A stretch of DNA of 64,000 nt, from NCBI GenBank assembly GCA_947095535.1, contig OX352773.1:234341477-234405476 (forward strand), read 5' to 3'. The position numbers and the translations under genes are program-made. The notes beneath the pieces are model-generated. The model did no database searches, was not told the origin of the DNA, and saw only the letters and a program-made list of their open reading frames with translations. This DNA is from Poecilobothrus nobilitatus. Its lineage: Eukaryota > Arthropoda > Insecta > Diptera > Dolichopodidae. Of this stretch, positions 51,001-63,076 are shown in pieces; the first letter of the stretch is position 1, and each line of letters starts with the position of its first letter.

Positions 51001-52137
51001 TAAGTATATTTTTTTTTTTATTTTAAAAACCTAAAAAAATTCATAATTTAATTTGTTTTAATTTGAATTTTTAGAACTATTGATTATCCATTTTTTTTTT
51101 TATAATTTTTATTTAAAAAAAACCGAAAATTATTTTGATGAGTTAGAAGGAAACCAACAGAAAAAAATAAAAAAAAAGTTTACTAAATTATGAAACTTTT
51201 TGTTTTATCATTATGCAATATTTTATTTGTTTTATATTTAATTTTCATTTATAAAATATTTCAAATAAAAAAACTTAATTTATATTCATATAATTATTTT
51301 GTATGATTTTTTCTAAACATAAAAATTTCCACTTTACAATAATATCTTTAAGCAGGAGTACATATACATATATATATATATATATTTGTTTGTCATAATT
51401 TTTTATTTGGTTTTGTGGTTTGCATAATGCATCTATAATTTCATTTTAGAAAACCACTTAGAAATTTCCCAAAAACAAAAAAGACAAAGTGTACAGTCTT
51501 TTTAAATTTTTAAATTTACAAAATAAAAATCATTAAAATATATTTTTTTTTTCCATTTTTATTATTCAAGATTTATTTTTCATTTCAAAAATAAAAAGAA
51601 AAAAAAGCTGTCTTTCCAGAAATCTAAAAATAATAAAATGCTAATTTTTCTTCTTGGAAATAATATATTGGTTTTAATAATTCATCAAAACATAAAAAAA
51701 AATTCTTAGAATTGTCACTTTCTTTATTTTTTTTTCTGCTTTTGATTTGTTAAAAAAAAAAAATTACTTTTTAATTTTACGGGTATATTTTATAAACCTT
51801 ATATATATTGTTTTTTTTTTTTTTTAGAAATTTGTAGTGTTCTGGTTTAAAAAGTTGATTTTAAAAACCTGAACATAAATAACAGAATATTTTGGGGATA
51901 TTTCTTAATGTAACCTTCCTAAAATTTTTAATAATTTTTTTAATTTGAATTTTAAAATGTCGTAAAATGAAAAAAAAACTGTATTATTATACAGTAATTA
52001 AAAGAAGAACTCCTCAAAATTAATAGTGTTTTTTTTTTTGTTATTAAACTTTATTTTACCCTTTAAATAAATATTTGTATATAAAAGCAAAAATAATAAG
52101 AATCGATAATTTTATTATTAAAAATCTATTCGAAATC
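48013..52137. other. AT-rich non-coding block, no gene seen
   Basis: The first 760 bases contain three copies of 'gtctctgataa' (near 48100, 48580 and 48615) and a perfect 6-bp hairpin, GTTGGC-loop-GCCAAC, near 48736-48755. They may therefore be part of an unidentified element. Two overlapping frames (48167-48391, 48294-48497) lie here, but they are K/N/F/Y-rich without a motif. The rest is A/T background. Confidence 0.7.
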
Positions 52138-52320
52138 GGGGCCTCGGTGGCCTAATGGATAAGAGCGTATAAAATAAGTTGTAAACAACGAGGGAGTGTG
52201 GGTTCGAATCCCACACACGTCCTAAGAGTTATTTCCCTTACGACAGCTACACCTGAAAAGGAGAAGCTGTGTAACTTCCTTTTCACGTTTATGTGACAGA
52301 GAAATGCACTAAAACAAAAA
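52138..52320 (+). mobile_element. tRNA-derived SINE, well-preserved copy
   Basis: The head begins 'ggggcctcggtggcctaatg' with an A box TGGCCTAATGG (52148-52158) and a perfect B box GGTTCGAATCC (52201-52211), the two parts of an RNA polymerase III promoter. 'TGGCCTAATGGATAAG' is the D-arm sequence I associate with metazoan tRNA-Arg. The body continues 'taagagttatttcccttacg' and 'gagaagctgtgtaacttcc', and the tail ends 'gacagagaaatgcactaaaa' in an A-rich run. Here the anticodon-arm palindrome is partly mutated (ATAAGTTG in place of ATACGCTG). No protein is encoded. Transposition would require a partner LINE. Confidence 0.85.
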
Positions 52321-53737
52321 AAAAATCAAAATCATTATGACATGACATGAGACATAGACTTAAGCATTAAAAACTCCAGAAAATGATTTAATATCACATA
52401 TATTCTACCACAATAACGAGTACATTTAAAATATTCTGTTCACGGGGTTGGTATCATAAGCCCTTGAGCATTTCATCTTTTTAGATCAATACGATATCAC
52501 AGGAGAAAATTTTAAATATAATAAGTATGACTATTCTGGACAAGGGTAAATTAATTAAAAGGTTATTGGTGGTTGAAAAACACATACTAATTGATTAACA
52601 ATAAGTATTTATAATATACACATTGTTTTTAAATTGGTTAAGTACATTTAAATCTCATTTTTTAATTTGAAAATTAATAAAAATCATTAGAATTTTCTGT
52701 TTTTAAGTGAATAACTAATACATAAAAAAAAAAAAACCTAAAAATATGCAATTTTATTTTCGAACTATAAAAATTTATCAACTTATTGTTTTGTTTTCAC
52801 ATTTTTAATTTTAAAATTATATATGATTAAGGTTTTAAGTATAATTTTATTATTATTATTATAATTTTATTATTTAAAAATTAAATTATACTTAAATCAT
52901 AATTAGCATAGATAAATAATTTGTTAAAACCTTCAGGAATTTTTTTTATTATCCATTCATTATTTTTTTCTTTTTATTTATTAGCTCTTAGTGGTATTTA
53001 TAAAACCAAATTTTTGATTAAGTTAAATATTATAAAAATACATAATTTGTTTTTTTTTTTATTTGTTGTGTTCCTTTAAATAAAAGATTTTAATTTATTT
53101 ATTTCATTTAATCTAAGAAAACAGCAAGGTCATTTCTAAATAACTAATTTAAACTTTCAAATAAAAATAAAACAAAAAAAAAAACATTAAAATGAAGGTT
53201 TTTTTCTTTTTTTTATTTGGTTATTTATTTATTTATATATTTTTTTTTTAATTTTAGCACGTTTATTAAAATGTAGTATGTAAGTATATATATAATTAAC
53301 AAATTTAATATAAATTGACATTGAAAGTATAAGAAAATATTATCCAAAATTTTTGTTTTTGCAAACAATTCCGTATTTTTATTTTTTTTTTGTTAAGATT
53401 GTATTTAATTAAATTGCAGTACCCAAAGCCCTATCACGTTCTTATTTACCTAAATTTTTATTTAACGCATATAACGTGTAGTGATATTTTTTTTTTTTTT
53501 CTATACTTTAGAAGGATACTCGTCTTATTATTTATATTTAATAGACGATCATTAGAACAAAGTTTTTATTTTTTCGCAACGCTCAAACTAAAATATAAAA
53601 AATGAAAATAAAACAATAATTACTGTTAATATTTCTTTAGGTTTTTAATTTAAATCCCAATTACTGAATATTGCAGACCTTTTATTAAATACAGTATTAC
53701 GCAAAGAAAAATATCTTAAATATTTTATATAATTTTT

Positions 53738-53744
<7 letters not shown>

Positions 53745-53779
<35 letters not shown>
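53745..53779. repeat. (TA)n microsatellite, 35 bp
   Basis: About seventeen uninterrupted TA units, the longest dinucleotide array I see in the window. Confidence 0.9.
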
Positions 53780-53787
<8 letters not shown>

Positions 53788-56700
53788 GTATTTCTTTTTA
53801 ATTGAAATTTTCAAGAATTTTATCCTGTTTTCGCACAAAAATTCTTGCAGAAAAAAAAATAAATGAAAATTTAAGCTTATAAAAAATAACAAAAGAAAAA
53901 TTTTAGGCTATAGAATTTCATATATTATGATCTACAATTAAGTCAAATCTATTATACATTTTTTCTTTAGTAGATGAAATAAAATCTTAAATAATTCAAA
54001 TTAAACACATAAAAACTTGTCATTAAACCCAAATTACAATAGTAAAAGAAAACAATTTATAATTTTTGTTCTAATAGAAATTCTAATAGAACCTCATAGC
54101 AAAATGTTTTTTCTCTAATTTTTTTTTTTTAATCTCTAAACAAATTCTGTTTTTTTTAGTAGTTCTGAAAATATATAAATATTTTCTTCGCCTGAGCTAG
54201 CAATTTTGAAACCAGTTTAAATCCCTTTTTTTTCTCAGTAACTATACACCTTGTTTGGCCTATAAAATACTATAAATTTCTGCGCCATTGTACACTACTA
54301 TACGATCTAACTCGAATTCTTCCAGAATCCTATAACGGATATTATTGAACTCATTAAAACAGAAAAAAAAAAAAACAGGAACAGGTTGAATCATTTTTAA
54401 GTTGGATTAAAGAATAAAAGAAAATATTGCATTATAATTTTGAAGGTCAACTTTTAAAAAAAAAAATGTTTGAATAATTTTTCGTGTTCATTTTTGCACG
54501 TTTCATTTGTGCCTTTCTTGTGTTTTTTTTTTTTTTTTACTTTATTATTTTTCATTTTATTATAATTCCTTGCCTAATAATTTATGAAAAGAATGTGTTT
54601 TATTATATATAATTTTTCTTACATTTATTTGATTGTATACGAATTTAATATATGTACTTGTATATCTATATATATGTATATATACCTTCGTATATGTATC
54701 AATTAATTATTTGAAGGCTAGAAATATATAAAAGACTTTTGTCATTTAAATAACTACCCGTCCTAAAATCAAAAAAAAAAAAAAAAAAAATTAAAATAAA
54801 AATTTTCTTAATGGTATATTACTTTTGGTATTTTGTTGAATTATATCTGAGGACTAAAAACGAGTTAGAATTTGGTATTTCTTTTTTGTTTATTATTATT
54901 CTATTGGAACAAACCAAATGGTGGTAATATAGGATGATAATATATATTACATTGAATAATTTATTATATCTTTTTATTTGAAGAATTAATTTCTTAAGAA
55001 ATTTAGTACCTAATAGATATTTATCCTAGGATTATATTCTTTTTCATTTTTTTTTTTGTTTCAATTTAAACAAAATATAAATTATACAATTTTACGATTG
55101 TTTAGAGAATAAAGAATTCTTGTTATATGATCAAATAAATTTCAATTAAAAGAAAACAACTTAATATGTATTAGAAGAAAAATGTTTTATGAATTTTAAA
55201 ATAATAATATTTTATTTTAAAGGAATTAAATTTTCCTTTTTTAATTAAAGGAAAATTAAAAATTCGAAAAAAATCAAATCAAAAACTTTTAATTTTAACA
55301 AAGACTAAAAGATTTTTCATTTTAAGCTAAAAGATAAATTAAAAAGTGTTCAAATATTCTATAGAAGATCTTTATTAAATTGTGTATCATATCTATTTTA
55401 CTTAATCGAAATCTTTCGAATGAAAAACTGAACGGGGGGGTGGAGGGGAGGTTCTATTTATTGTATCATATTAATATAGTAAATAAACTTGTCTTTAAAA
55501 AGAACTTTTTCTTCATTGTTTGCATTATTTTTAAATATACTTGTTTTCTTTATTTATACTTTATTAAAATATAAAATTTTTAAATAAACTTTGTTTTTTT
55601 TATAGTCTCTTATTATTAATTTTCTATATCAATTTTTTTTTTTTGTTTTTTTTTTTCAACTTTTTTTAATTAACACCTTTTTAAAAAAAATGTCAAAATA
55701 GTAGTCAAAATTCAGGACCTACAAATTTTGTATCAAAGTTTTTTATTTTTTTTTCTTTTAATTTCTTAAATTTAATTAAGATATTTGAAAAAAAAAAAAA
55801 TATATATATATATACATATATATATAATATATATATGTATAACTTAATAAAATAGATTTTTTCTGAAAATAAATAAACCGTAAAAATGTCAAGAAATAAA
55901 GTTTTAAAGATACATTAAATAAGATTCTACACCATTTTAATGTTTATATACATATATATAATTTATATCCATATACATATATATTATATATATATATATA
56001 TATATTTTTTTTTTTTGTGTTGCCTTTGTCTTTTTCTAATCATCGTTCATCTTTCTTCTCATCTTATTACACTTTTGAACGTTTAATTTCTTTGTTTTTT
56101 TTCTTTTGTTTTTGATTGATTATAACTTAAAGGGAAATTCGCGGTAATCAAAAAAAAAATAAGTCAGTTCACAAAAATTTTCCTGGTATCATCTTTCCAA
56201 CAATTTCCTTGTTTTTCTTTTTTTGTTGATTTTTTTTTTTTTTTTTTGTTGGAAAAGATAAATATATAGTATATATATTAAATAAAAGATATTATTTTTA
56301 ATGCGTTGGTATAGTATAGATGTTGTTTCTGAAACTAACACTCTCTATACAAGAAACAAAAAAAAAAAAAAATAAGAAATATAATAGTAAGAAAAACCAA
56401 AATTAAAAAAAAACCTTGAAATAAAAACATAAGATAAAAAAGAAAAAGAAATATTTATTCTCGTGCAATTTATCATAATTTTTTTTTTTTTTTTATTTTC
56501 CTTCCTCAATGTCTTTTTTCTATTCCACTTGTTTTCTTTTATTTTATTTTATTCAAAAAAAAAAAGTTGTGGTTTCCTTTTTTTTTTTCGTTGTTCCTTA
56601 TTATTAAAAGATATTAGGTCAAGTATTAAATATAAAACTTAATTTTATAACGAATACATACAAACACACTTAATTTTAAGTATTAATTTTTCTTTAATTT

Positions 56701-58013
56701 TAGAATATTTCTTCTATAACTATAAAATTTATTACCGGCCCACAGTTTCATTAATTTAAAAATCTGACGTTAATACGTTTTTTCTTTTTATTTTTTTCTT
56801 AAAGTAAAAGTTATCTCCCATAAAATTCGCGTAAAGCCTTAGAACATATTTTGGATTAATACAATATTAGTTTTTAAAATATGATTCTAATATTTCTCAG
56901 TTAAACCGTTTTCTATACCACCTTCCTATCTAAATAATTCTTTTAATTTTAAATTAAAATTTAGAAATTGAAAATTCATACCAGTTTATAATCCTGATTG
57001 TATAATAATGCATATGATCAACTGAATAACACTTAGTATCTAATGGATACAATTATTGATATTCATTTCCTAGAAAAGTCGGAAAATTCCGTGAAAAGAA
57101 TTATTTATGGTTTAGAAATGTAATACCTATACTGAGCTATTAATCAACTAATAATCAAGATTTAAATTCCAAATATTATTTTCTCAAAACTTTTAGAAAT
57201 AAATAATGTCTGGAAAGGATATATATACTCAATCTAAATTGTTATCATTATTTCCCTTTCTACGACACTTATACGATAAACACAAAATAAGTTTACCAAA
57301 AATAAAAGAAATTTGCATACTTACATGTATATTTATTGATTTAGTCATCGCATGACTTATAAATAATTGGGTTTATAGTAATAAAATTTAAATTCATATT
57401 AAAATTTTTTGACACTTATAAATATTTACCCTAAATTTTTAAACTAAAAAAAAAAAAAAAAAGTATAAAATTTTTTTCCAATTCATTTTATCTGGCCTTT
57501 AAGTAATTTTTTTTTTTTTTTGTTTTTGTTAAATTTCTTAAAATTGCTTTGAACAACTTCAAATTTGTCTATATTTCCTTTTTATTTAACATAATATAAT
57601 GAATTCAGACTCTATCAGAATAATTACATATAAGTATAAAAAGAAAAATAAAAAAAATAAAAAATCAATTTAAAAGTATAAAAAGGATGAAGGAGTATTA
57701 TAATAAGTACGTATTTTTTTTTCCTATTTTGTTATATATATATATATACACAAATCTATATATATAGATAAAGATAAATAATCATAATATGTGTATCTAT
57801 AGATTTATTGATATATATTAAATATATATATATGTATATATGTACTTATAAATAAAATTGATTATCCGTGCCTGTATTTCACACCTTTAAAGTATTATGA
57901 ATTTTCCTTTTTATCCCGTTTTTTTTTTTTTTTTTTTATAATTTTTATTGAAAAAAAAAATATAAAATATAAAATTCATATATATAAAATTTATTAGAAT
58001 AATTATTCATAAC

Positions 58014-58044
<31 letters not shown>

Positions 58045-59587
58045 TAGAAGAAAAATAACTATACACAAAGAAGAACAGATACAAAACTGTAAAATGTAAT
58101 GCATTTTAAATCATAAACAATAAAAGAAAAATAATAACATTATGTATAAAGTTAAAAAAAAAAAAAAAAATAATGAATATAAAATGTTTTTTGAAAAATA
58201 ATTTTGAAAAACATAAAATAATTTCAATAACTCCTTGAATTGTTTTTTTTTTCTAAGGTTGTATTTACTTATAATTGTAAAAGAATAAACAAAATCAATA
58301 TTTATAATGATATATGTATATAAATTTAAAGAAATTTTAGCTCAAAGGAAATATTTAAAGGTAACATTTAAAGTAGGTTTTTATATACCAAAGATTTTCA
58401 AGATATACGTTGTACACACCTACTAACTTCATATATTCTAGTATTCCAAAAGTATTATTTATTTTCATTAACTCTTTAGTCCTTTTTGACATTCTACAAT
58501 AATATAAAATTTTATTTTTTTCCTCTTACTGTTTATGTTTGCTCTAATTTTTATGTATCTTTAAGCGTAAAACGTAATTTAGATTTCAAAAGTATATATA
58601 AGTCAAGCAGTTTGGTGCACTTTAATTAGACAATAAACTTGCATTCCAATTAGACTTTGAAATTTTAGAAATTCTCTTGCAATTTTCATCAACGTTAAAA
58701 AAAAAAAAAGTAGGTTGACGTTTTTTACTCTTGAATTTTAAAAGATGTAATTTTTTTTTGTTAATTAATTTAAATTTTAAAAACAAATTTATTATTTAAG
58801 AACAAAAAAAGACAAGAACAATTTATTTACTTTACTTAAATTTTTGACAATTAAACAAATTGTCGAAGTCGGATTTAAACATGTCAAATATTTTTATTGA
58901 AAAATTATTTTTTAACTAGAATTTGACGTTTGTAGAAATGTCGGTTTTATGTAATTGAAAATAATCAAAAAAAAGAAAATAATGAAAAAAACGAAAAAAA
59001 TATGCTTTTCAAACAACTTTATTCTACTTTAATTTGCGTAACAACACAAAATTTTATCTCTAAAATGTCAAAAATTTATACTTAAAGTTCAGTTCAATCG
59101 TTCTAAGTAGGTAAATGTTACAAATTTATCGTACGTCAAAATTCTATGGTTACAGTGTTTTTTTTAATAAATTTTTATTATTTTTAATTTATTCTTTTCA
59201 AAATGAGATCAGTATTAATTTATTAGTTTTTCCTTTATTAAGTAATGAATTTACGTTTCTCATTTGCTATCAATTCATATTCTTTTATCATTAAAATGAA
59301 AAACTAATGAGTTATTGTTAAATATAGAAAAAAATTATCAAAATACACAATGCAAAATAAAACTAAAGACGAAAAATGTATTCTATTCTTATATTGCCAT
59401 TTTAATAACGTTCAAAATTTGAAATTTCAAATACGCGAATATTTTTTTTCTCCCGGACAGTATCTAATTGTTTTATAGAAAGTAACTATAAATGTTAAAA
59501 TTTTATATAGTATTATTTTGTAGTAAAAATAAATATTTATAATTTAAATTCTTTTTATAAATATCCTGACTAAAAATTTTGTCTGCG

Positions 59588-59600
59588 ATCAAACAATTTT
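59588..59600 (+). repeat. left target-site duplication of the SINE
   Basis: ATCAAACAATTTT is identical to 59794-59806 on the other side of the SINE. It adjoins the poly-A end of the inverted element. Confidence 0.9.
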
Positions 59601-59606
59601 TTTTTT

Positions 59607-59790
59607 TTTTTAGTGCATTTCTCTGCCACATAAATGTGGACAGGAAATTACACAGTCTTTCCTGTTCAGGCGTGGCTGTAAATGTCGTAAAGGAGAATAA
59701 CTCTTACGACGTGTATGGGATTCGAACCCACACTACTTCGGTGTTTTCAGCGTATTTTATACGCTCTTATCCACTAGGCCAACGAAGCCC
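59607..59790 (-). mobile_element. tRNA-derived SINE with clear target-site duplication
   Basis: On the minus strand the head reads 'gggcttcgttggcctagtgg' then 'ataagagcgtataaaatacg'. The B box GGTTCGAATCC is perfect, and the body and tail follow as in the 52138-52320 copy, down to 'gcagagaaatgcacta' and a poly-A run (T run 59597-59611 on the plus strand). A 13-bp direct duplication, ATCAAACAATTTT, flanks it at 59588-59600 and 59794-59806, as expected for LINE-mediated retroposition. AGCGT-ATAAAAT-ACGCT in the head is a perfect 5-bp stem with a 7-base loop at the place of a tRNA anticodon arm. The 99-codon plus-strand frame at 59579-59878 is antisense to this SINE and not a gene. Confidence 0.9.
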
Positions 59791-59793
59791 TTC

Positions 59794-59806
59794 ATCAAAC
59801 AATTTT
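59794..59806 (+). repeat. right target-site duplication of the SINE
   Basis: ATCAAACAATTTT is identical to 59588-59600. Three bases separate it from the first base of the SINE head (59790). Confidence 0.9.
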
Positions 59807-61303
59807 AAAAATATATCTCCATTTATAATGATAGTTTTTTTTGAGTTTAATATCGTTACTCAGACTAAAAATAAATGAACATTTTTTTTTTTTTCAAGTT
59901 TAGAAATTTTAACTATACATATAAGAAAACAAAACTCTAATCTAAAAATAAATATAAATCAGTAAATGTTTCATTAACTATTTGTAATTATAAATCCATT
60001 AATAATAAAAAAAAAAGGGGGGAAATCTTATGTCAAAATAAGAAAAAGAAAAATTGTTGGATGGTCAATATCGTACATAAAACAAATGCATTTGTACATG
60101 TCCTTGATAAATTCAAAAGTACATAAATCTTGTAAAATTTGTGTACGTATTACAAAAATAAAAAATATATTTTAAAAAATCATTAAATTGTTTGATTTAA
60201 ATTGTTTAAATCAAACAATATTTAAATATATATTGATATTTAAATTTATTTATGTTCAGATTTTTTATTAGATATCCTTATTTATATTATTAAATTATAA
60301 TTAAATGTAAAATTAAAAATTTCAAATTAAAATTCCTTTTTTTTCTACATTTTTAAATTTTCTTGTTTAAAAGTTGAACATTGCATGCGAATATAATTTT
60401 CAAAGTGCATATTAAAAAAACCAGTAAATTATTCGTAAAAAAAAAAAAGTTAAAAACATTTTTACTCATTAAAAATTTCACGTATACCAATATTAAAATC
60501 CAATCCAATGCTATATCAGAGTACCTAAGAAGTTATACACATGAGTACCCAAGAAGATTTTCCTATATCTCCTATTATCGACAATTTATACTCCAATGGT
60601 ATAGTATAAATATGTTCGAAATATATGAAGATAAATAGTTAATATAAATGACAGAGACCCCCTGCACAAGAAAAAACTATTGAACGAGCAAATATATTAA
60701 TAATGGCCATTAGAAAAGCTAAAAAATCGATAGATTAAGTAAAAACAATGTTGCAGCAAAGCAGTGAGCACAAAACAATATTTTACTTATGCTGCAATAT
60801 AGGAAAATTCAAAAACTGCTTCTCAAGATCAAGGAAAAAAAAAGGGATTGTGGTAGGGAGGGTGGAAAAAAGGGATTTATCAGATTTAAAGAAAAAATTA
60901 GAAAACTGCCCCTCAAAATAAAGTAAATTTTAAGGTAGAGATTGATCAGCCTTCGTTCGACAGCGGACTGTCTGACTATAGAAAATAAATATACAATTAA
61001 TATATGAAAAGCAGTGAAAATTTGATAAACTTTGAAGAAAAACTTTAAAACATTTCGAATTCGAATACACTTAAGCTCTTGGTATTACTTTTTAGACTTT
61101 ATAATAATAAAATGTTAAACAAACAAATATTAATAAATATTAATTTTATATTAATAAATTTAGTTTGTTTTTTTTCATTTCATTTCATTTTTTTGAATTT
61201 CTACATAATATTATTCGATTAATTTAATATAGCCTCAAAGATTCTATAAATAAAACAAACTATATGGTAGATGGTATACCTTTTTGTTGGGGCTTAGTGG
61301 GTG
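59807..61303. other. AT-rich block with a purine-rich patch, no gene
   Basis: Apart from the hairpin at 60187-60219, a patch at 60800-60990 has two related words, 'aaaaactgcttctcaagatc' and 'gaaaactgcccctcaaaata', about 98 bases apart. Between them lies 'gggattgtggtagggagggt', which has several G runs. The 85-codon frame at 60381-60638 is less repetitive than most in the window, but it has no motif I recognise and no partner exon. Confidence 0.7.
60187..60219. repeat. perfect 15-bp stem hairpin
   Basis: ATTGTTTGATTTAAA (60187-60201) and TTTAAATCAAACAAT (60205-60219) are exact reverse complements around a TTG loop. A perfect 33-base hairpin is unlikely to persist for long by chance, even in A/T DNA. 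It may be a minimal foldback remnant or a replication-slippage product. Confidence 0.8.
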
Positions 61304-61360
61304 GGGGTCTAGTGGTGGCCTAGTTGGTAAGAGCGTATAAAATACGCTGTAAACACCATG
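61304..61360 (+). mobile_element. SINE head fragment (A-box half only)
   Basis: 'gtggtggcctagttggtaag', then 'agcgtataaaatacgctgt' and 'aaacacc', match the first ~57 bases of the SINE family, including the A box and the intact anticodon-arm palindrome. The B box, body and tail are missing and the sequence passes straight into A/T DNA. Upstream, 'ggggcttagtgggtgggggt' looks like a partial second copy of the head. SINEs usually lose their 5' end, so a 3'-truncated head is unusual. Confidence 0.75.
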
Positions 61361-62653
61361 ATAATTATTTTATTAAATGTTAAAAAATAATTTATAAATT
61401 TTACAGAAAAAAAACGTTTGTTGCCAATTGACATTACTTTTTTATTTAATGTCAATTGAAGTGCCATATTCACCGGATATGGAAAAATTAACCAAATAAA
61501 GTGGAAAAAAAAAAATTAAATATCAGTATGAGCAAATATTATATACCTACTTTTAAATATATTATGTATAATATTAAATATAAATATTAATATATGTATG
61601 AACATGTATTTCATTTCATAATTAAACATATCATAATAAAAACATAGCTATATATTTTAATTATTTTTAAAATTATGAATAAATACTTTCATACAATTGA
61701 AACTTGAAGTTTTGTTCACCAATTAAATTTTAATTTTGTTTTTCTTTAAAATAAAAAATAAAAATTTCTTCTACTTTTCTATTTATCAATTATTTGTGTT
61801 TTTTTTTGTTTTGTCATTTAAAAAAGTTTTTCCTTTTTAATTAATTTTTTTTTTTCCTTTTTTTGTCTCATTTATTATATTCGGAAAATATTTTCCATTT
61901 TCATGATTTTTTTTTTCTTTATTCAAGAAATTGTCCGGAAACTCTTTTGAAAAATTGTTTTACACAAAAAAAAAAGATTGTCATCATCACCATCACCTGA
62001 ATAATTTTAATTTGATTTGCAAATGAATAGAAGTTTATTATGAATTAAATTATATAATTAAAATATTATATAAGTAAGGGTATAAAGTATTTACTTATAA
62101 GAAACTAATCGGTTTTTAAAATATATATATACATAGTAATATAATGGGACACCCTTCGATAATCTTGAAAAACAAGAATAAGTACGCCAAATAAATCTTT
62201 TTGGAACAAAATCTTAAAAACATTTTTTTAACCGTTATAATGTTTGTATTTTAATATAAGAGCAAAAACAACAACATCAACAAAATAAAATAACGAGCTG
62301 TCAAAATCAATGAGTACTTTAACGATTACTTTTATTATTTAATAATGGATAGTAACAATTGTATCATGTATCAAAAAATTTTATTTATATTAGAATTAAA
62401 ACACCGTTAGCTTTTTATTGACAAATAAAAAAAAGTTTTCTTGTACTCATAATATTTTTTATAGCTTTATTAATTGTTATTAATTGTAAGTGCATATCAT
62501 TTTATGTGGACATTTAATTAAAAACAAGTATAAAATTTTATAAAAATTTTATAAATTTTATAAGAAATATTCAATATTTATTTAAGGTGTAAGTCAGACC
62601 TATTAATATAAAATTTTAAAACTCGCTATAGTCAAAAAACGCCTGAAGTTTAC
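61361..62653. other. AT-rich spacer, no gene seen
   Basis: Low-complexity A/T DNA. No left terminal inverted repeat matching the Tc1-like relic downstream could be found with confidence. Confidence 0.7.
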
Positions 62654-63076
62654 ATGGGAAAATTGAAAAGTTGTATCGAAATTGAAAGAAGTTCTGTTCT
62701 AGCCCTTGTTAACGAAGGATTTATTTATAGAGAAATCGGAGAAAGCAAAAAATATTCCAAGAAGAAAATTTTTAATGCTGTGAAAAGTATTCCGCTGCAG
62801 AAACGGCGCGAAGAAAAAACAACAGCAACAGGTTATAGACAAATTGTTCGTAAGTTAAAAAGAGACACTATTTGCCTCGTTTAGGGACATTGCGGCATCC
62901 GTATACAATAATTTAGGCTTTGATATCTCTGCCAGAACTGTACGTAGACGACGGGGCTAAATGGGAGATTGGCTCAAAAAACAGCGCCTTTTAAGTTGCA
63001 AAATAATAGAAAAAAGAGGCTTGAATTAGAAAAAAAATATGCAAAGTGGAATCTTTAAAAATGGAAACATTTAATT
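62654..63076 (+). pseudogene. Tc1-like transposase, N-terminal part, frameshifted
   Basis: Three consecutive frames give one Tc1/mariner-superfamily N-terminal half. The first (62654-62884) contains SSVLALVNEGFIYREIGESK, like the first helix-turn-helix (paired-like) domain. The second (62880-62957) reads FRDIAASVYNNLGF and DISARTVRRR, like the second helix-turn-helix. The third (62963-63076) reads GRLAQKTAPFK, then NRKKRLELEKKYAKWN, matching the linker that in Tc1 proteins is followed by a W-rich segment and the first catalytic aspartate. A frameshift near 62880, a stop and shift near 62958, and a stop at 63056 separate the pieces. The DDE/D catalytic domain is absent, so the copy is inactive. 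Confidence 0.8.

Larger units (their letters stand above)
52321..59606. other. AT-rich non-coding block, no gene seen
   Basis: Low-complexity DNA with (TA)n at 53745-53779, 55797-55830, 55979-56005 and 58014-58040, and many A/T runs. Mixed-composition patches at 52437-52510 and 54180-54345 contain ordinary sequence but give no open frame or motif. Frames at 53390-53605 and 55380-55574 are low complexity. The latter begins near a G-rich run at 55434-55451. Confidence 0.8.

Noticed and set aside
52138..52222. A functional tRNA gene at the SINE head
   Set aside because: A and B boxes are present, but the acceptor stem does not close properly, the anticodon arm is mutated, and the same head recurs with a SINE body and tail.
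59579..59878. 99-codon plus-strand frame with mixed amino acids
   Set aside because: It is the antisense reading of a tRNA-derived SINE, and its normal-looking composition comes from the tRNA-like head and body.
60381..60638. 85-codon frame with less biased composition (ends in a Y/I/F-rich segment)
   Set aside because: I recognise no domain and see no neighbouring exon or transposon context. It could be chance or an old fragment, so I do not call it.
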